This document shows positions 1-7,891 of a stretch of 64,000 nucleotides of DNA, in pieces; position 1 is the first letter of the stretch; each line of letters starts with the position of its first letter. The notes beneath the pieces were generated by a model, which searched no databases, was not told the origin of the DNA, and saw nothing but the letters and a program-made list of their open reading frames with translations. Origin of the DNA: JANNBN01 sp963763885 (lineage in GTDB: Bacteria; Actinomycetota; Acidimicrobiia; Acidimicrobiales; JANYDT01); contig CAVXQD010000007.1 of assembly GCA_963763885.1 (NCBI GenBank), positions 1,922,001 to 1,986,000 of the forward strand, written 5' to 3'. Both the position numbers and the translations under genes were made by a program.

Positions 1-1
1 C

Positions 2-571
2 AACGTGACCTACGCGCAGGCGGCTGACTACATCGGTGGCTACACGGTGGCCAACGATTTTGGTCTGCATGATTTTCGGGACACGGACTCCGGGTCCATG
101 CTGCGGGTCAAGGGAGCAGACACGTTCTGCCCCCTCGGACCCGGCTACGTGCGCGGGTGGAAACCTGAGGGGAAGTACATCCGCACTTACGTCAACGGGA
201 TACTTCGCCAAGATGGCTCAACCGACGAAATGGCGTGGGACATGGCGTACTTGGTGGCTGACTTGGCTCGGCTCATCACGTTGGAACCTGGCGATGTCAT
301 CCTGTCCGGCACCCCGGCAGTGTCACGACCTGTTGTTCCGGGAGACGTGGTCACGGTAGAGGTCGAAGGCCTCGGTTCGCTGACCAACACCATTGTCGAA
401 GGTCCCGCGCCAGTGTCAGACGAAATTGGCTCGCAACCAACCGAGACCGAAGAGGTGCGTTCCACCGCGTTGGGCGGCGACTGGGAACTGCGCGGTCAAC
501 GTCCGCCCGTCTACCCGACTCCTCGAGATCTCCTTCCGTATCCACGCGTGCACCCCCGTTGGGAGAAGTGA
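2..571 (+). CDS. hpaG: Fumarylacetoacetate hydrolase-family isomerase/decarboxylase, HpaG-like (5' truncated by window edge)
   Basis: The C-terminal ~189 residues of an FAH-fold enzyme. The segment KGADTFCPLGPGYV followed by TYVNGILRQDGSTDEM and LEPGDVILSGTP is characteristic of the FAH family. Members next to HpaE and HpaD act as 2-hydroxyhepta-2,4-diene-1,7-dioate isomerase / 5-oxopent-3-ene-1,2,5-tricarboxylate decarboxylase in homoprotocatechuate breakdown. Reading is open through the left edge, so the true start lies outside; the GTG at base 5 is internal. The stop overlaps the GTG of the next gene (GTGA), indicating an operon. The HpaG assignment rests on family plus neighbours; another FAH-family substrate cannot be excluded. 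Confidence 0.8.
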   Translation, partial: NVTYAQAADYIGGYTVANDFGLHDFRDTDSGSMLRVKGADTFCPLGPGYVRGWKPEGKYIRTYVNGILRQDGSTDEMAWDMAYLVADLARLITLEPGDVILSGTPAVSRPVVPGDVVTVEVEGLGSLTNTIVEGPAPVSDEIGSQPTETEEVRSTALGGDWELRGQRPPVYPTPRDLLPYPRVHPRWEK

Positions 572-2061
572 ACACTGTGCCGAACTCTCAACACCCACGA
601 GCAGTCATTGTCAACGGAAACCGCACTGTTCCTATTTCCGTTGACCACTTCATTAATGGACAGCGGGTTGCAAGCGCGCGTACTTTCGAAGATCGCAGTC
701 CGCTGGACTGGGATCTACTTCTGGCCAACGTGTCGTTTGGTGATGCGGCAATTGCAGACGCAGCGGTGAGCGCAGCCGTCGCTGCGTTTCCGGAATGGGC
801 GGCGCTTGGCCCAGCGGGCCGCGGCCCAATCCTTCGTTGCCTTGCCGACCTTATCGATGCACACGTTGAAGACATCGCGGCTGTCGAATGCATGGACATG
901 GCAATGCTTCACGAGTCGTTGCGCCTCCGGGTGATCGGTCGTGGTGCCCGGAACTTCCGTGCCTATGCGGACCTGTCCGAGCAGTACCAGGAACGGGTCT
1001 GGTCCTCCAACGGAACAGCCAACCGGGTGCTTCGGATGCCGGCGGGGCCAACGGTTGTCATCACACCGTGGAACGCTCCGTTCATGCTGTCAACGTGGAA
1101 GTGCGCACCGGCGCTGGCGGCTGGAAATACCGTGATCTTGAAACCTGCGGAATGGTCACCGCTTTCGGTTTCCCTCCTCGCTGACCTCTGCGTCGAAGCT
1201 GGTCTCCCGCCGGGCGTGTTCAACGTTGTTCAAGGCTTCGGCGAAGAGGTAGGCGCCGCGCTGGTGAACGACCCTCGTGTGCGTCGGATCAGCTTCACGG
1301 GATCTCCCGAAACCGGCCGCATCATTGGTGTTGCAGCGGCGGGGAACCTTGTTCCGTTCACCGCAGAGCTTGGCGGCAAGGGTCCCTTCATCGTGTTGGA
1401 CGACGCAGACTTGGATCTGGCAGCGAAGAAGGCGGCGGTGATGTTCGACGACTCGGGTCAGGTGTGTTTGGCCGGTACGCGCCTGCTGGTACAAGACGGG
1501 GTTCGAGAAGAGTTCATGCGCCGCTTCAACGCATATACCGATGCTCATGTGCTGGGCGATTCACGTGATCCCGCTACCACAGTCTCTCCGCTGATCCACC
1601 CGGAACATCTTGCAAGAGTCGCCGGCTTTGTTGACCGTGCACGTGCCGCTGGCGACTCCATTCTGCGCGGAGGAAACGTCTGGCGGGAAGGTGGCCTGTG
1701 GTATCAACCGACCGTTGTTCAGCCGCGTAGCAACGACAGCGAGATCGTGCAGAACGAAGTGTTTGGCCCCGTTGTTACGTTGCAGTCCTTCACGTCCGAC
1801 GCAGAAGCGATTGCGCTTGCCAACTCCACCGCCTACGGGTTGTCGGCCATGATTTTCACCAGCTCGGCACAGCGTGCGGACCTTCTCGGCCGGGCAGTGC
1901 GCGCTGGCACCACATGGGTCAACACGTTCCTTGTGCGAGATCTGACGGCGCCGTTTGGTGGCATGGGGATCTCGGGCATCGGACGTGAGGGCGGAGACTA
2001 CGCCCTGGACTGGTGCAGCGATCTGAAGACTCTCCAGATCGTAGAAGGATCGGTCAACTGA
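568..2061 (+). CDS. hpaE: 5-carboxymethyl-2-hydroxymuconate semialdehyde dehydrogenase-like aldehyde dehydrogenase
   Basis: NAD(P)-dependent aldehyde dehydrogenase of about 497 residues, the usual family length. The N-terminal cofactor half contains TPWNAPFML and LKPAEWSP; the general-base glutamate lies in ELGGKGP (about residue 267) and the catalytic cysteine in GQVCLAGTR (about residue 299). Placed between hpaG and hpaD genes, it most likely oxidises the ring-cleavage semialdehyde of homoprotocatechuate. Start: a GTG at 568 overlaps the upstream stop by four bases; a GTG at 577 with GGAG eleven bases upstream is an alternative. It shares one base with the next gene (TGATG), so translation is coupled. 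Confidence 0.85.
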   Translation: MNTVPNSQHPRAVIVNGNRTVPISVDHFINGQRVASARTFEDRSPLDWDLLLANVSFGDAAIADAAVSAAVAAFPEWAALGPAGRGPILRCLADLIDAHVEDIAAVECMDMAMLHESLRLRVIGRGARNFRAYADLSEQYQERVWSSNGTANRVLRMPAGPTVVITPWNAPFMLSTWKCAPALAAGNTVILKPAEWSPLSVSLLADLCVEAGLPPGVFNVVQGFGEEVGAALVNDPRVRRISFTGSPETGRIIGVAAAGNLVPFTAELGGKGPFIVLDDADLDLAAKKAAVMFDDSGQVCLAGTRLLVQDGVREEFMRRFNAYTDAHVLGDSRDPATTVSPLIHPEHLARVAGFVDRARAAGDSILRGGNVWREGGLWYQPTVVQPRSNDSEIVQNEVFGPVVTLQSFTSDAEAIALANSTAYGLSAMIFTSSAQRADLLGRAVRAGTTWVNTFLVRDLTAPFGGMGISGIGREGGDYALDWCSDLKTLQIVEGSVN

Positions 2062-2918
2062 TGGGCCAAATCGTTGGGGCTGCGTTGGTAGCTCACGTTC
2101 CAACCATCGTGCTTTCAGAAGCAACCCGCAAAGAGTTGAACGAGGGCAAGGAAATCAGCCTTGTGCCAGGCCTACATCGTCTGCGCGCAGAGGTTATGGA
2201 CCAGCTCAACATCGACACCGTTGTGGTGCTGGATTCCCATTGGTTCACAACCGTCGAGTTTGTGATTGCAGCGCAGGAGCGTCGTCACGGTCTGTACACG
2301 TCAGAGGAATTGCCGCGCGGGATGTCTCAGATGCCCTACGACATCGTGGGCGACCCCGCACTTGCACGGTCCGTGGCCGCGCTTGCAAAACCTCGGGACG
2401 ACATGTGGATCACAGCGATCGAAGATCCACATCTACCCATTCACTACCCAACGGTCAACTTGTTGGGGTTTCTGCAACGCGACGAGCGCTGGGTTTCCAT
2501 GAGCACCTGCCAGACCGGTGAACTGAATGATTTCCTGTTGGCCGGAGAACTGCTGGGCGCAGCAATTCGACAGTCCGACCGGCGTGTGATGCTGCTTGCT
2601 TCGGGTGCGATGTCGCACACGTTCCATTCGTTGCAGGAGATTCGCAAGCACGAGATGTCTGACCCGTCGCACATCTTTTCGCCCGAGGCCCGTGCATTCG
2701 ACGAGCAGATTCTGCGGTGGTGGGCCGCCGGTGACCATGCCAGCGTCATCCGCTCCTACCCGCAATACCGCCAGTTCCGCCCAGAGGGTCGCTTCGCTCA
2801 CTATCTGATGATGATCGGTGCCCTCGGAGGGGCAGCCTGCACCGCTGTCGGCAACCCATACTCCGAGTACGAAAACGCCGTGGGGACAGCGCAGATCCAC
2901 GTCAACTTTGCTCTGTGA
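2061..2918 (+). CDS. hpaD: 3,4-dihydroxyphenylacetate 2,3-dioxygenase (class III extradiol)
   Basis: A 285-residue LigB-type extradiol ring-cleavage dioxygenase resembling HpaD/HpcB. Early AHVPTI and VVVLDSHWF carry the conserved histidines expected to hold the catalytic iron, and YTSEELP plus the later LASGAMSHTFH fit the same family. It would open the catechol ring of homoprotocatechuate to give the substrate of the upstream dehydrogenase. The ATG at 2061 shares its A with the TGA of hpaE, as expected for an operon. The 3' end overlaps by 17 bases the convergent gene on the other strand. Confidence 0.85.
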   Translation: MGQIVGAALVAHVPTIVLSEATRKELNEGKEISLVPGLHRLRAEVMDQLNIDTVVVLDSHWFTTVEFVIAAQERRHGLYTSEELPRGMSQMPYDIVGDPALARSVAALAKPRDDMWITAIEDPHLPIHYPTVNLLGFLQRDERWVSMSTCQTGELNDFLLAGELLGAAIRQSDRRVMLLASGAMSHTFHSLQEIRKHEMSDPSHIFSPEARAFDEQILRWWAAGDHASVIRSYPQYRQFRPEGRFAHYLMMIGALGGAACTAVGNPYSEYENAVGTAQIHVNFAL

Positions 2919-4371
2919 GCTGGAACGAAGCAACGCCATTGAGGTACTGCTGAGTAGCTTTCTGTTGGAGCCTGCGAGTCAACGGCGGAATAATCCGTGT
3001 ACAGAGCATTCCGGCCCGCCAGACGGCAGTTACCGTGTAGGTGGCAGTCCCATCAGGATGACGTTCCACGATGAATGATTCTTCGCCATCTTCGGGGTGA
3101 TGAGGGAGCGTTGCATACGCAAACCCAAAGCGGTTCGGCTGGTCAATAGCCTCCACGATTCGACATGTGGCCGAGATTGAAACCCGCCAAACCGGAATCG
3201 CGATTGCGACGGTTTCGCCAACTACTAAGTCCGCATTGGAAGGCTGCATGCTGATGTTTGCGGCGCGGTGGCTTGCCCAACCGCGCAATGCGGCTCGGCC
3301 AGCATCGAAGCCGAAGGGCAGCTCTGTCTTCCACGACTGACAGTGATACTTGCTTGACGCACTGTGCTTGAGTAGACCCACGGGGCTGGTGGGCTGCTTG
3401 GATTCCGCGTCGTTTTGCAACGCCGCGAGTACCGCCGTGGTCGGCCGTCCGACGTGGAACGCCGGCTGTAGGTAGGTGGTCTCTTTTGCGGTGACCAGCC
3501 CAATGATTGCCAGCATCCCAAAGCCCAGCCCGTTGATGGAACCGTGTGTCCGGGCCATCCAGTCCACGTCGAGATAGCGCCACCCAAACCAAGTTGACCA
3601 CGCCCACCCCAGTGCCATGCTCATTCCGATGGTGAGGGCCACAGCTGCTGTCCCGGTTAACCACCGAATGTGTCCCCGCGCCACGTGTCTCGTGTACCGA
3701 AAAAGCGTCCACGCGACAGCTAGCCCGCTGACTGCCATAAACGTTGCAGACACCCATTCGAGGAATCCTCCTGCGGTGATGCCAACTGCGGTGAACGGCA
3801 CACCGACCACCACTAAGGCAGGAACAAGCCACGATTCACCGAGCGATCTCGAGGTGATTGCGGCCACCAGCGGGAGGGCAAAGCCTGCGTAGTGAAAGTG
3901 GACAGCGGTCAGCAAGACGATGGTGTCGCTGAAATCCAGCGGGTTGGCGCCTGCCCGGCTGATGAACAGCCAAGCTCCACCAACAACGAGGAATAGCAAC
4001 GAGAAGTCAGCGCCGATGCCCGCCTGGAGATGACGGCGGGAGAGCAGACCCGCCGCTCCGATAATGGCCAGTACCGCGCAGGTGATCAGCCACGGCAACG
4101 TGAGCAACGACGCCACGAAGCCAGCGTCCGGCACTAAGGAGAGCGCTGCAAACACCGCCGCCACGAGCAGGGCTGCGGATTGGCGTGGCGAGAGTGGCTG
4201 TAAGGAAAGTCGAAGGCCAAGCGGAACCATCACCAACGGGGCCAGAAGCAGAACTGTGGCCGGCCAGTCGGGTTGCACCAGACCGGCCCACGCCAACCAG
4301 AGTGCAAACCTGAATGGACTGGAGGTCAGAACGCCGACCGATCGATTGGATGAGAACTCACGCCGGGACAC
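2902..4371 (-). CDS. YndJ-like membrane protein fused to a DUF1990 domain
   Basis: 489 residues. The first ~300 form about eight to nine hydrophobic segments as in YndJ-family proteins (motifs HFHYAGFALP and ARTHGSINGLGF, both with conserved histidines). The last ~170 match the soluble DUF1990 domain, with WKTELPFGFDAGR, FAYATLPHHPEDGEESF and TRRLQQKATQQYL. YndJ with C-terminal DUF1990 is a known actinobacterial arrangement; no biochemical role is established. It is read convergently with hpaD and lies downstream of the GlnR-like gene on the same strand with a 73-base gap. GTG start at 4371 is the longest plausible; a slightly later start is possible. Confidence 0.75.
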   Translation of the reverse strand: MSRREFSSNRSVGVLTSSPFRFALWLAWAGLVQPDWPATVLLLAPLVMVPLGLRLSLQPLSPRQSAALLVAAVFAALSLVPDAGFVASLLTLPWLITCAVLAIIGAAGLLSRRHLQAGIGADFSLLFLVVGGAWLFISRAGANPLDFSDTIVLLTAVHFHYAGFALPLVAAITSRSLGESWLVPALVVVGVPFTAVGITAGGFLEWVSATFMAVSGLAVAWTLFRYTRHVARGHIRWLTGTAAVALTIGMSMALGWAWSTWFGWRYLDVDWMARTHGSINGLGFGMLAIIGLVTAKETTYLQPAFHVGRPTTAVLAALQNDAESKQPTSPVGLLKHSASSKYHCQSWKTELPFGFDAGRAALRGWASHRAANISMQPSNADLVVGETVAIAIPVWRVSISATCRIVEAIDQPNRFGFAYATLPHHPEDGEESFIVERHPDGTATYTVTAVWRAGMLCTRIIPPLTRRLQQKATQQYLNGVASFQLTEQS

Positions 4372-4444
4372 CCCAACACGCTCTCATCAGGTCGACGAGT
4401 ACATGGGGATCGCGGCCGCCGATGCCTTTGGTTGAGTTGTGGGG

Positions 4445-5152
4445 TCAGCCACCCCAACGGGATTGACCGAAGCGATAACCCACAGAGCGGACCGTCTGGA
4501 TGAGGTTGTGCTCTTCGCCCATTTTGGCCCTGAGGCGTCGGATGTGGACGTCGACGGTTCGTGCACCGCCGTAGTACTCGTATCCCCACACCCTGGACAA
4601 CAACGTTTCTCGGGTGAACACCTTGCCAGGATGCGTGGCGAGAAACTTCAGCAGCTCGTACTCCATGTACGTGAGGTCGAGCGGCTTGCCTTCCATCTGG
4701 GCCTGGTACGTCTCGAGGTTGAGCACCAGCGGGCCTACCTCCACAAGCCCCGGGCGAGCGGTCTTGCCTGCTCGCCACATGGAGTGTTTCAGGCGAGCCT
4801 GCAACTCCACGGGGTGAAACGGATTGAGGCAGAAGTCGTCGTAGAGGTCTTCTCGGAGCTCGAGTTCAGGAAGCTGCGCGCCAGACACCAGCAGCAACAA
4901 CGGCGAAAGGGGCGCGTCTCGTTTGCGAAGCGATCGACACAGTGCCCAAGCGGACTCTGGGTCTGTATCGGCGAAGACGATTGCGCCGCCCCAACCTTCT
5001 TCAGGCTCGGACCGCTCGGCAGCCACGGCGGAACTGACCGCGTGCCATTTGTACCCCGACAGGTCGAGGGTTTGGACCAACGCTACGGGCGGAGGGTCCG
5101 GAAAGATAAGGAGAGGTTGGGTGCCGGTCAACACTGGATTGTCCCCGCTCAC
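4445..5152 (-). CDS. glnR: GlnR-like orphan OmpR-family regulator
   Basis: 235 residues: an atypical receiver-like N-terminal half without a clear phosphorylation pocket, then a winged-helix DNA-binding half closely resembling actinobacterial GlnR (LDLTYMEYELLKFLATHPGK, WGYEYYGG, RTVDVHIRRLRAK, TVRSVGYRF). GlnR controls nitrogen assimilation genes. The GTG at 5152 overlaps the stop of the upstream glutamine synthetase gene by four bases (GTGA), which decides the start; a longer reading to 5212 would overlap 64 bases. No partner sensor kinase is adjacent, as for GlnR. It probably binds the divergent promoter region at 6552-6590. Confidence 0.82.
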   Translation of the reverse strand: MSGDNPVLTGTQPLLIFPDPPPVALVQTLDLSGYKWHAVSSAVAAERSEPEEGWGGAIVFADTDPESAWALCRSLRKRDAPLSPLLLLVSGAQLPELELREDLYDDFCLNPFHPVELQARLKHSMWRAGKTARPGLVEVGPLVLNLETYQAQMEGKPLDLTYMEYELLKFLATHPGKVFTRETLLSRVWGYEYYGGARTVDVHIRRLRAKMGEEHNLIQTVRSVGYRFGQSRWGG

Positions 5153-6510
5153 AAAGAGGGAAGATACCGTTCCAGCTCGAACTGGCTGACGTGCGTCTTG
5201 TATGCGGACCATTCAGCCCGCTTGTTGCGGATGAACCATTCAAAGACGTGCTCGCCGAATGCGCCAGCAACCAGCTCGCTGTCTTCCATCACGTTGACCG
5301 CTTCTGACAGCGACGAGGGAAGCATCTGGATTCCCTTCATCAACGCCTCGTGAGGCGTGAGCTCTGACAAGTTCTCGGTGAGTTCACCCGGCAGGGTGTA
5401 ACCGCGCTCGATCCCGCGCATGCCGGCCTCGAGGAGAAGCGTCAGCGCAAGGTACGGGTTGCAGGCTGGGTCAGCTGCGCGATATTCAATGCGCGCAGAC
5501 GATGATTTGTCCCGCTTTGGTTTCGGAACACGAACAAGCGCGCTGCGGTTGTGGTGTGCCCAGCTCACGTACACCGGTGCTTCGTAGCCGACGACCAATC
5601 GCTTGTAGGAGTTGACCCACTGGTTGGTGACGGCGGTGATTTCCGCAGCGTGATGCAGCACTCCGGCAAGAAACGCTTGACCCGTCTCAGAGAGCCCCGG
5701 ACCATCAGGGTGCGCGAAAGCGTTCTCGTCGCCGCGGAACAGCGACAGGTGCAAGTGCATGCCGCTTCCCTGCACGCCGCTGATGGGTTTCGGCATGAAC
5801 GTTGCATACATGCCACGCTCCATAGCGACTTCCTTGACGACCAAACGGCTGGTCATGATGGAGTCGGCCATGGTGAGGGCATCGGTGTATCGCAGGTCGA
5901 TTTCTTGCTGGCTTGGTGCCTCTTCGTGGTGCGAATACCGCACGGGGATGCCAAGCGCCTCGAGGTGGTGGATGGTCCGCCGACGAAGGTCGCCGGCAGC
6001 GTCGGCCGCAGACAGATCGAAGAACGTAGACGTGTCGAGTGGGCGCGGCGGCTTCGAGGGGTCGTTGTCGGCGAAGTAGAAGTACTCCAGGTCCGCGCTT
6101 GCGAAGTAGCGGTAGCCGGCGGCCCCGGCACGGTCCAACGCCCGACGCAACACCTGGCGCGGGTCGCCAAGGAATGGGTTCCCGTCGAGATCCGTCACAT
6201 CGCAGAAGATGCGTGCCACAGGATCGTCTGCACGCCACGGGAGGATCTCAAACGTCGACGCGTCCGGGAGGGCGATCATGTCGCTTTCCACGTGACGGCT
6301 GAAACCATCGATTGCTGACCCGTCGAAGCTCAGGCCCTCTTCGAGCGCGTTCTCCAACTCTGCAGGGGAGATGGCGAGGCATTTGAGAAACCCAAGGACG
6401 TCGGTGAACCACAACTGGACAAAACGCACGCCGCGTTCTTCCACGGTGCGCAACACGTATTCATTGAGCTTCGATCGGCTGGCTGTGCCGTTTTCGGACA
6501 TGTCATCCAT
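5149..6510 (-). CDS. glnA: Type I (alpha-like) glutamine synthetase, GlnA2-like
   Basis: 453 residues, the usual length. FTDVLGFLKCLAI near the start and SFDGSAIDGF are typical of the GSI-alpha/GlnA2 group; SGMHLHLSL, NRSALVR and ARIEYRAADPACNPYLAL form the active site. At the position of the adenylylation loop (NLYxLPPEE in regulated GSI-beta) this protein reads NLSELTPHE: the target tyrosine is serine, so adenylylation control is not expected. It makes glutamine from glutamate, ammonia and ATP, or acts on a related amine substrate as some paralogues do. Translationally coupled to the GlnR-like gene; divergent from the type II enzyme. ATG at 6510, or a second ATG three codons later. Confidence 0.88.
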   Translation of the reverse strand: MDDMSENGTASRSKLNEYVLRTVEERGVRFVQLWFTDVLGFLKCLAISPAELENALEEGLSFDGSAIDGFSRHVESDMIALPDASTFEILPWRADDPVARIFCDVTDLDGNPFLGDPRQVLRRALDRAGAAGYRYFASADLEYFYFADNDPSKPPRPLDTSTFFDLSAADAAGDLRRRTIHHLEALGIPVRYSHHEEAPSQQEIDLRYTDALTMADSIMTSRLVVKEVAMERGMYATFMPKPISGVQGSGMHLHLSLFRGDENAFAHPDGPGLSETGQAFLAGVLHHAAEITAVTNQWVNSYKRLVVGYEAPVYVSWAHHNRSALVRVPKPKRDKSSSARIEYRAADPACNPYLALTLLLEAGMRGIERGYTLPGELTENLSELTPHEALMKGIQMLPSSLSEAVNVMEDSELVAGAFGEHVFEWFIRNKRAEWSAYKTHVSQFELERYLPSL

Positions 6511-6551
6511 GATCGGCGATGAAACCGCGCCGAACTACAACTACCCGGCTG

Positions 6552-6590
6552 GTTCACAGAGCGTTCACAAACGGGCAACGAACGCGAAAC
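6552..6590. promoter_or_regulatory. Four 11-bp-phased regulator half-sites between divergent glutamine synthetase genes
   Basis: In the 225-base gap between the two glutamine synthetase genes, TTCAC (6553), TTCAC (6564), GCAAC (6575) and GAAAC (6586) recur every 11 bases. That spacing and the last two elements fit the known GlnR box (GTnAC-N6-GAAAC). The first two also read as a GTTCAC-N5-GTTCAC direct repeat, the form of an actinobacterial PHO box. OmpR-family regulators bind such head-to-tail 11-bp repeats. The site starts about 42 bases before glnA and lies about 146 bases before the type II gene. Identification of the protein is inference. Confidence 0.6.
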
Positions 6591-6735
6591 GGCTTCCCGC
6601 GACGCTGTGCACCGCCGTAAGAACGAGGCCGCTGCCTCAGGCCGCCTTCTTCGACCGGTGTACCGAGACCGCAAACACAAACTGCACCGGGCAGATCCCG
6701 GCCAAAACCCGCATCTGCATATAAAGGAACCTCCC

Positions 6736-7743
6736 GTGGCCTTCCAAGCTGAGTACATCTGGATCGACGGCGCCAAGCCGACCCCCTCGCTTCGCAACAA
6801 GACGAAGATTGTTCCCGACGGCGGAGACCTGCCGATCTGGGGCTTTGATGGTTCGTCCACCGAGCAGGCCCCGGGCGACAAGTCCGACTGCGTGCTGCGT
6901 CCGGTCTGGTCGTGCCCGGACCCAATCCGTGGTGGCGACAACGTGCTGGTGATGTGTGAGGTGCTCCTCAACGACATGACCCCGCACCCAACCAACACCC
7001 GGGCCGCCGCAGCGAAGGTCGCCAAGAAGTTCGCCAAGCAGGAGCCTTGGTTTGGTATCGAGCAGGAATACACCATGCTCACCTCCGACGGCCGCCCACT
7101 CGGCTTCCCGAAGGGTGGCTATCCAAAGCCACAGGGTCCTTACTACTGCGGCGTCGGCACCGGCCGTGTTGTTGGTCGTGACATCGTCGAGGCTCACACC
7201 CAGGCTTGTCTCGATGCAGGCATCTCCATCTCTGGCACCAACGCAGAGGTCATGCCCGGCCAGTGGGAGTTCCAGGTTGGACCGCTCGGCACCCTTGAGG
7301 TCTCTGACCAGTTGTGGGTTGCGCGTTGGTTGCTGCACCGCATCGCCGAAGACTTCGATGTCGTCATCAGCCTCGATGCAAAGCCAGAAAAGGGCGACTG
7401 GAACGGTGCCGGAGCGCACACCAACTTCTCCACCAAGGCCATGCGCGAAGACGGCGGCTACAAGGTGATCGAGAAGGCTTGTGTCGCACTGGGTAAGAAG
7501 GTTATGGAGCACGTCTCCAACTACGGCTACGACATCGAGAGCCGCCTCACCGGCAAGCACGAGACCGCTCCGTACAACAAGTTCAGCTACGGCGTCTCCA
7601 ACCGTGGCGCTTCGGTCCGCATCCCTTGGCAGGTTCCAATTGAAGGCAAGGGCTACCTCGAGGATCGCCGGCCGAACGCCAACATGGACCCTTACCTGGT
7701 TGCACGTCTGATCACCGACACCTGCTGCTCGGCGCTTTCCTGA
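6736..7743 (+). CDS. glnII: Type II (eukaryote-like) glutamine synthetase
   Basis: 335 residues, the length of GSII rather than GSI (~450-470). Family motifs in order: WGFDGSSTEQ, EVLLNDMTPHPTNTR, WFGIEQEYTM, GVGTGRVVGRD, AGISISGTNAEVMPGQWEFQ, GAGAHTNFSTKAMR and NRGASVRIPW. The GTG at 6736 has AAGGA seven bases upstream, which rules out the longer in-frame reading from 6607. It assimilates ammonia and is not subject to adenylylation. Having GSI, GSII and a GlnR-like regulator together suggests local nitrogen control through the shared gap. Two strong hairpins follow the stop. Confidence 0.95.
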   Translation: MAFQAEYIWIDGAKPTPSLRNKTKIVPDGGDLPIWGFDGSSTEQAPGDKSDCVLRPVWSCPDPIRGGDNVLVMCEVLLNDMTPHPTNTRAAAAKVAKKFAKQEPWFGIEQEYTMLTSDGRPLGFPKGGYPKPQGPYYCGVGTGRVVGRDIVEAHTQACLDAGISISGTNAEVMPGQWEFQVGPLGTLEVSDQLWVARWLLHRIAEDFDVVISLDAKPEKGDWNGAGAHTNFSTKAMREDGGYKVIEKACVALGKKVMEHVSNYGYDIESRLTGKHETAPYNKFSYGVSNRGASVRIPWQVPIEGKGYLEDRRPNANMDPYLVARLITDTCCSALS

Positions 7744-7762
7744 CTCCTTTCAAAACCTGTTC

Positions 7763-7792
7763 ATCGGTTGATCCTCTTGGGGATCAACCGAT
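7763..7792 (+). terminator. Perfect 12-bp hairpin after glnII
   Basis: ATCGGTTGATCC and its exact reverse complement flank a six-base loop, 20 bases after the glnII stop. A T-rich stretch (GTTTCTTTC) follows a few bases later. First of two tandem hairpins. Confidence 0.75.
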
Positions 7793-7806
7793 ACAAGTTT
7801 CTTTCG

Positions 7807-7844
7807 AGCAACCCCGCCTACCCCCGGCGGGGTTGCTTGTTGTT
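7807..7844 (+). terminator. Second, GC-rich terminator hairpin after glnII
   Basis: AGCAACCCCGCC pairs perfectly with GGCGGGGTTGCT across a seven-base loop (7819-7825), followed by TGTTGTT. With the preceding hairpin it should insulate the MFS gene that starts at 7892. Confidence 0.8.
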
Positions 7845-7891
7845 AACGCTCGGTTCGAAACCTGAGTCCTCGCAGTGGGAGGCTGAGTGAG

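Noticed and set aside
3143..3832. 229-codon reading inside the YndJ/DUF1990 gene
   Set aside because: Out-of-frame shadow on the same strand; no domain, biased composition.
6637..7560. 307-codon minus-strand reading across glnII
   Set aside because: Antisense shadow of a highly conserved type II glutamine synthetase; no motif or ribosome site of its own.
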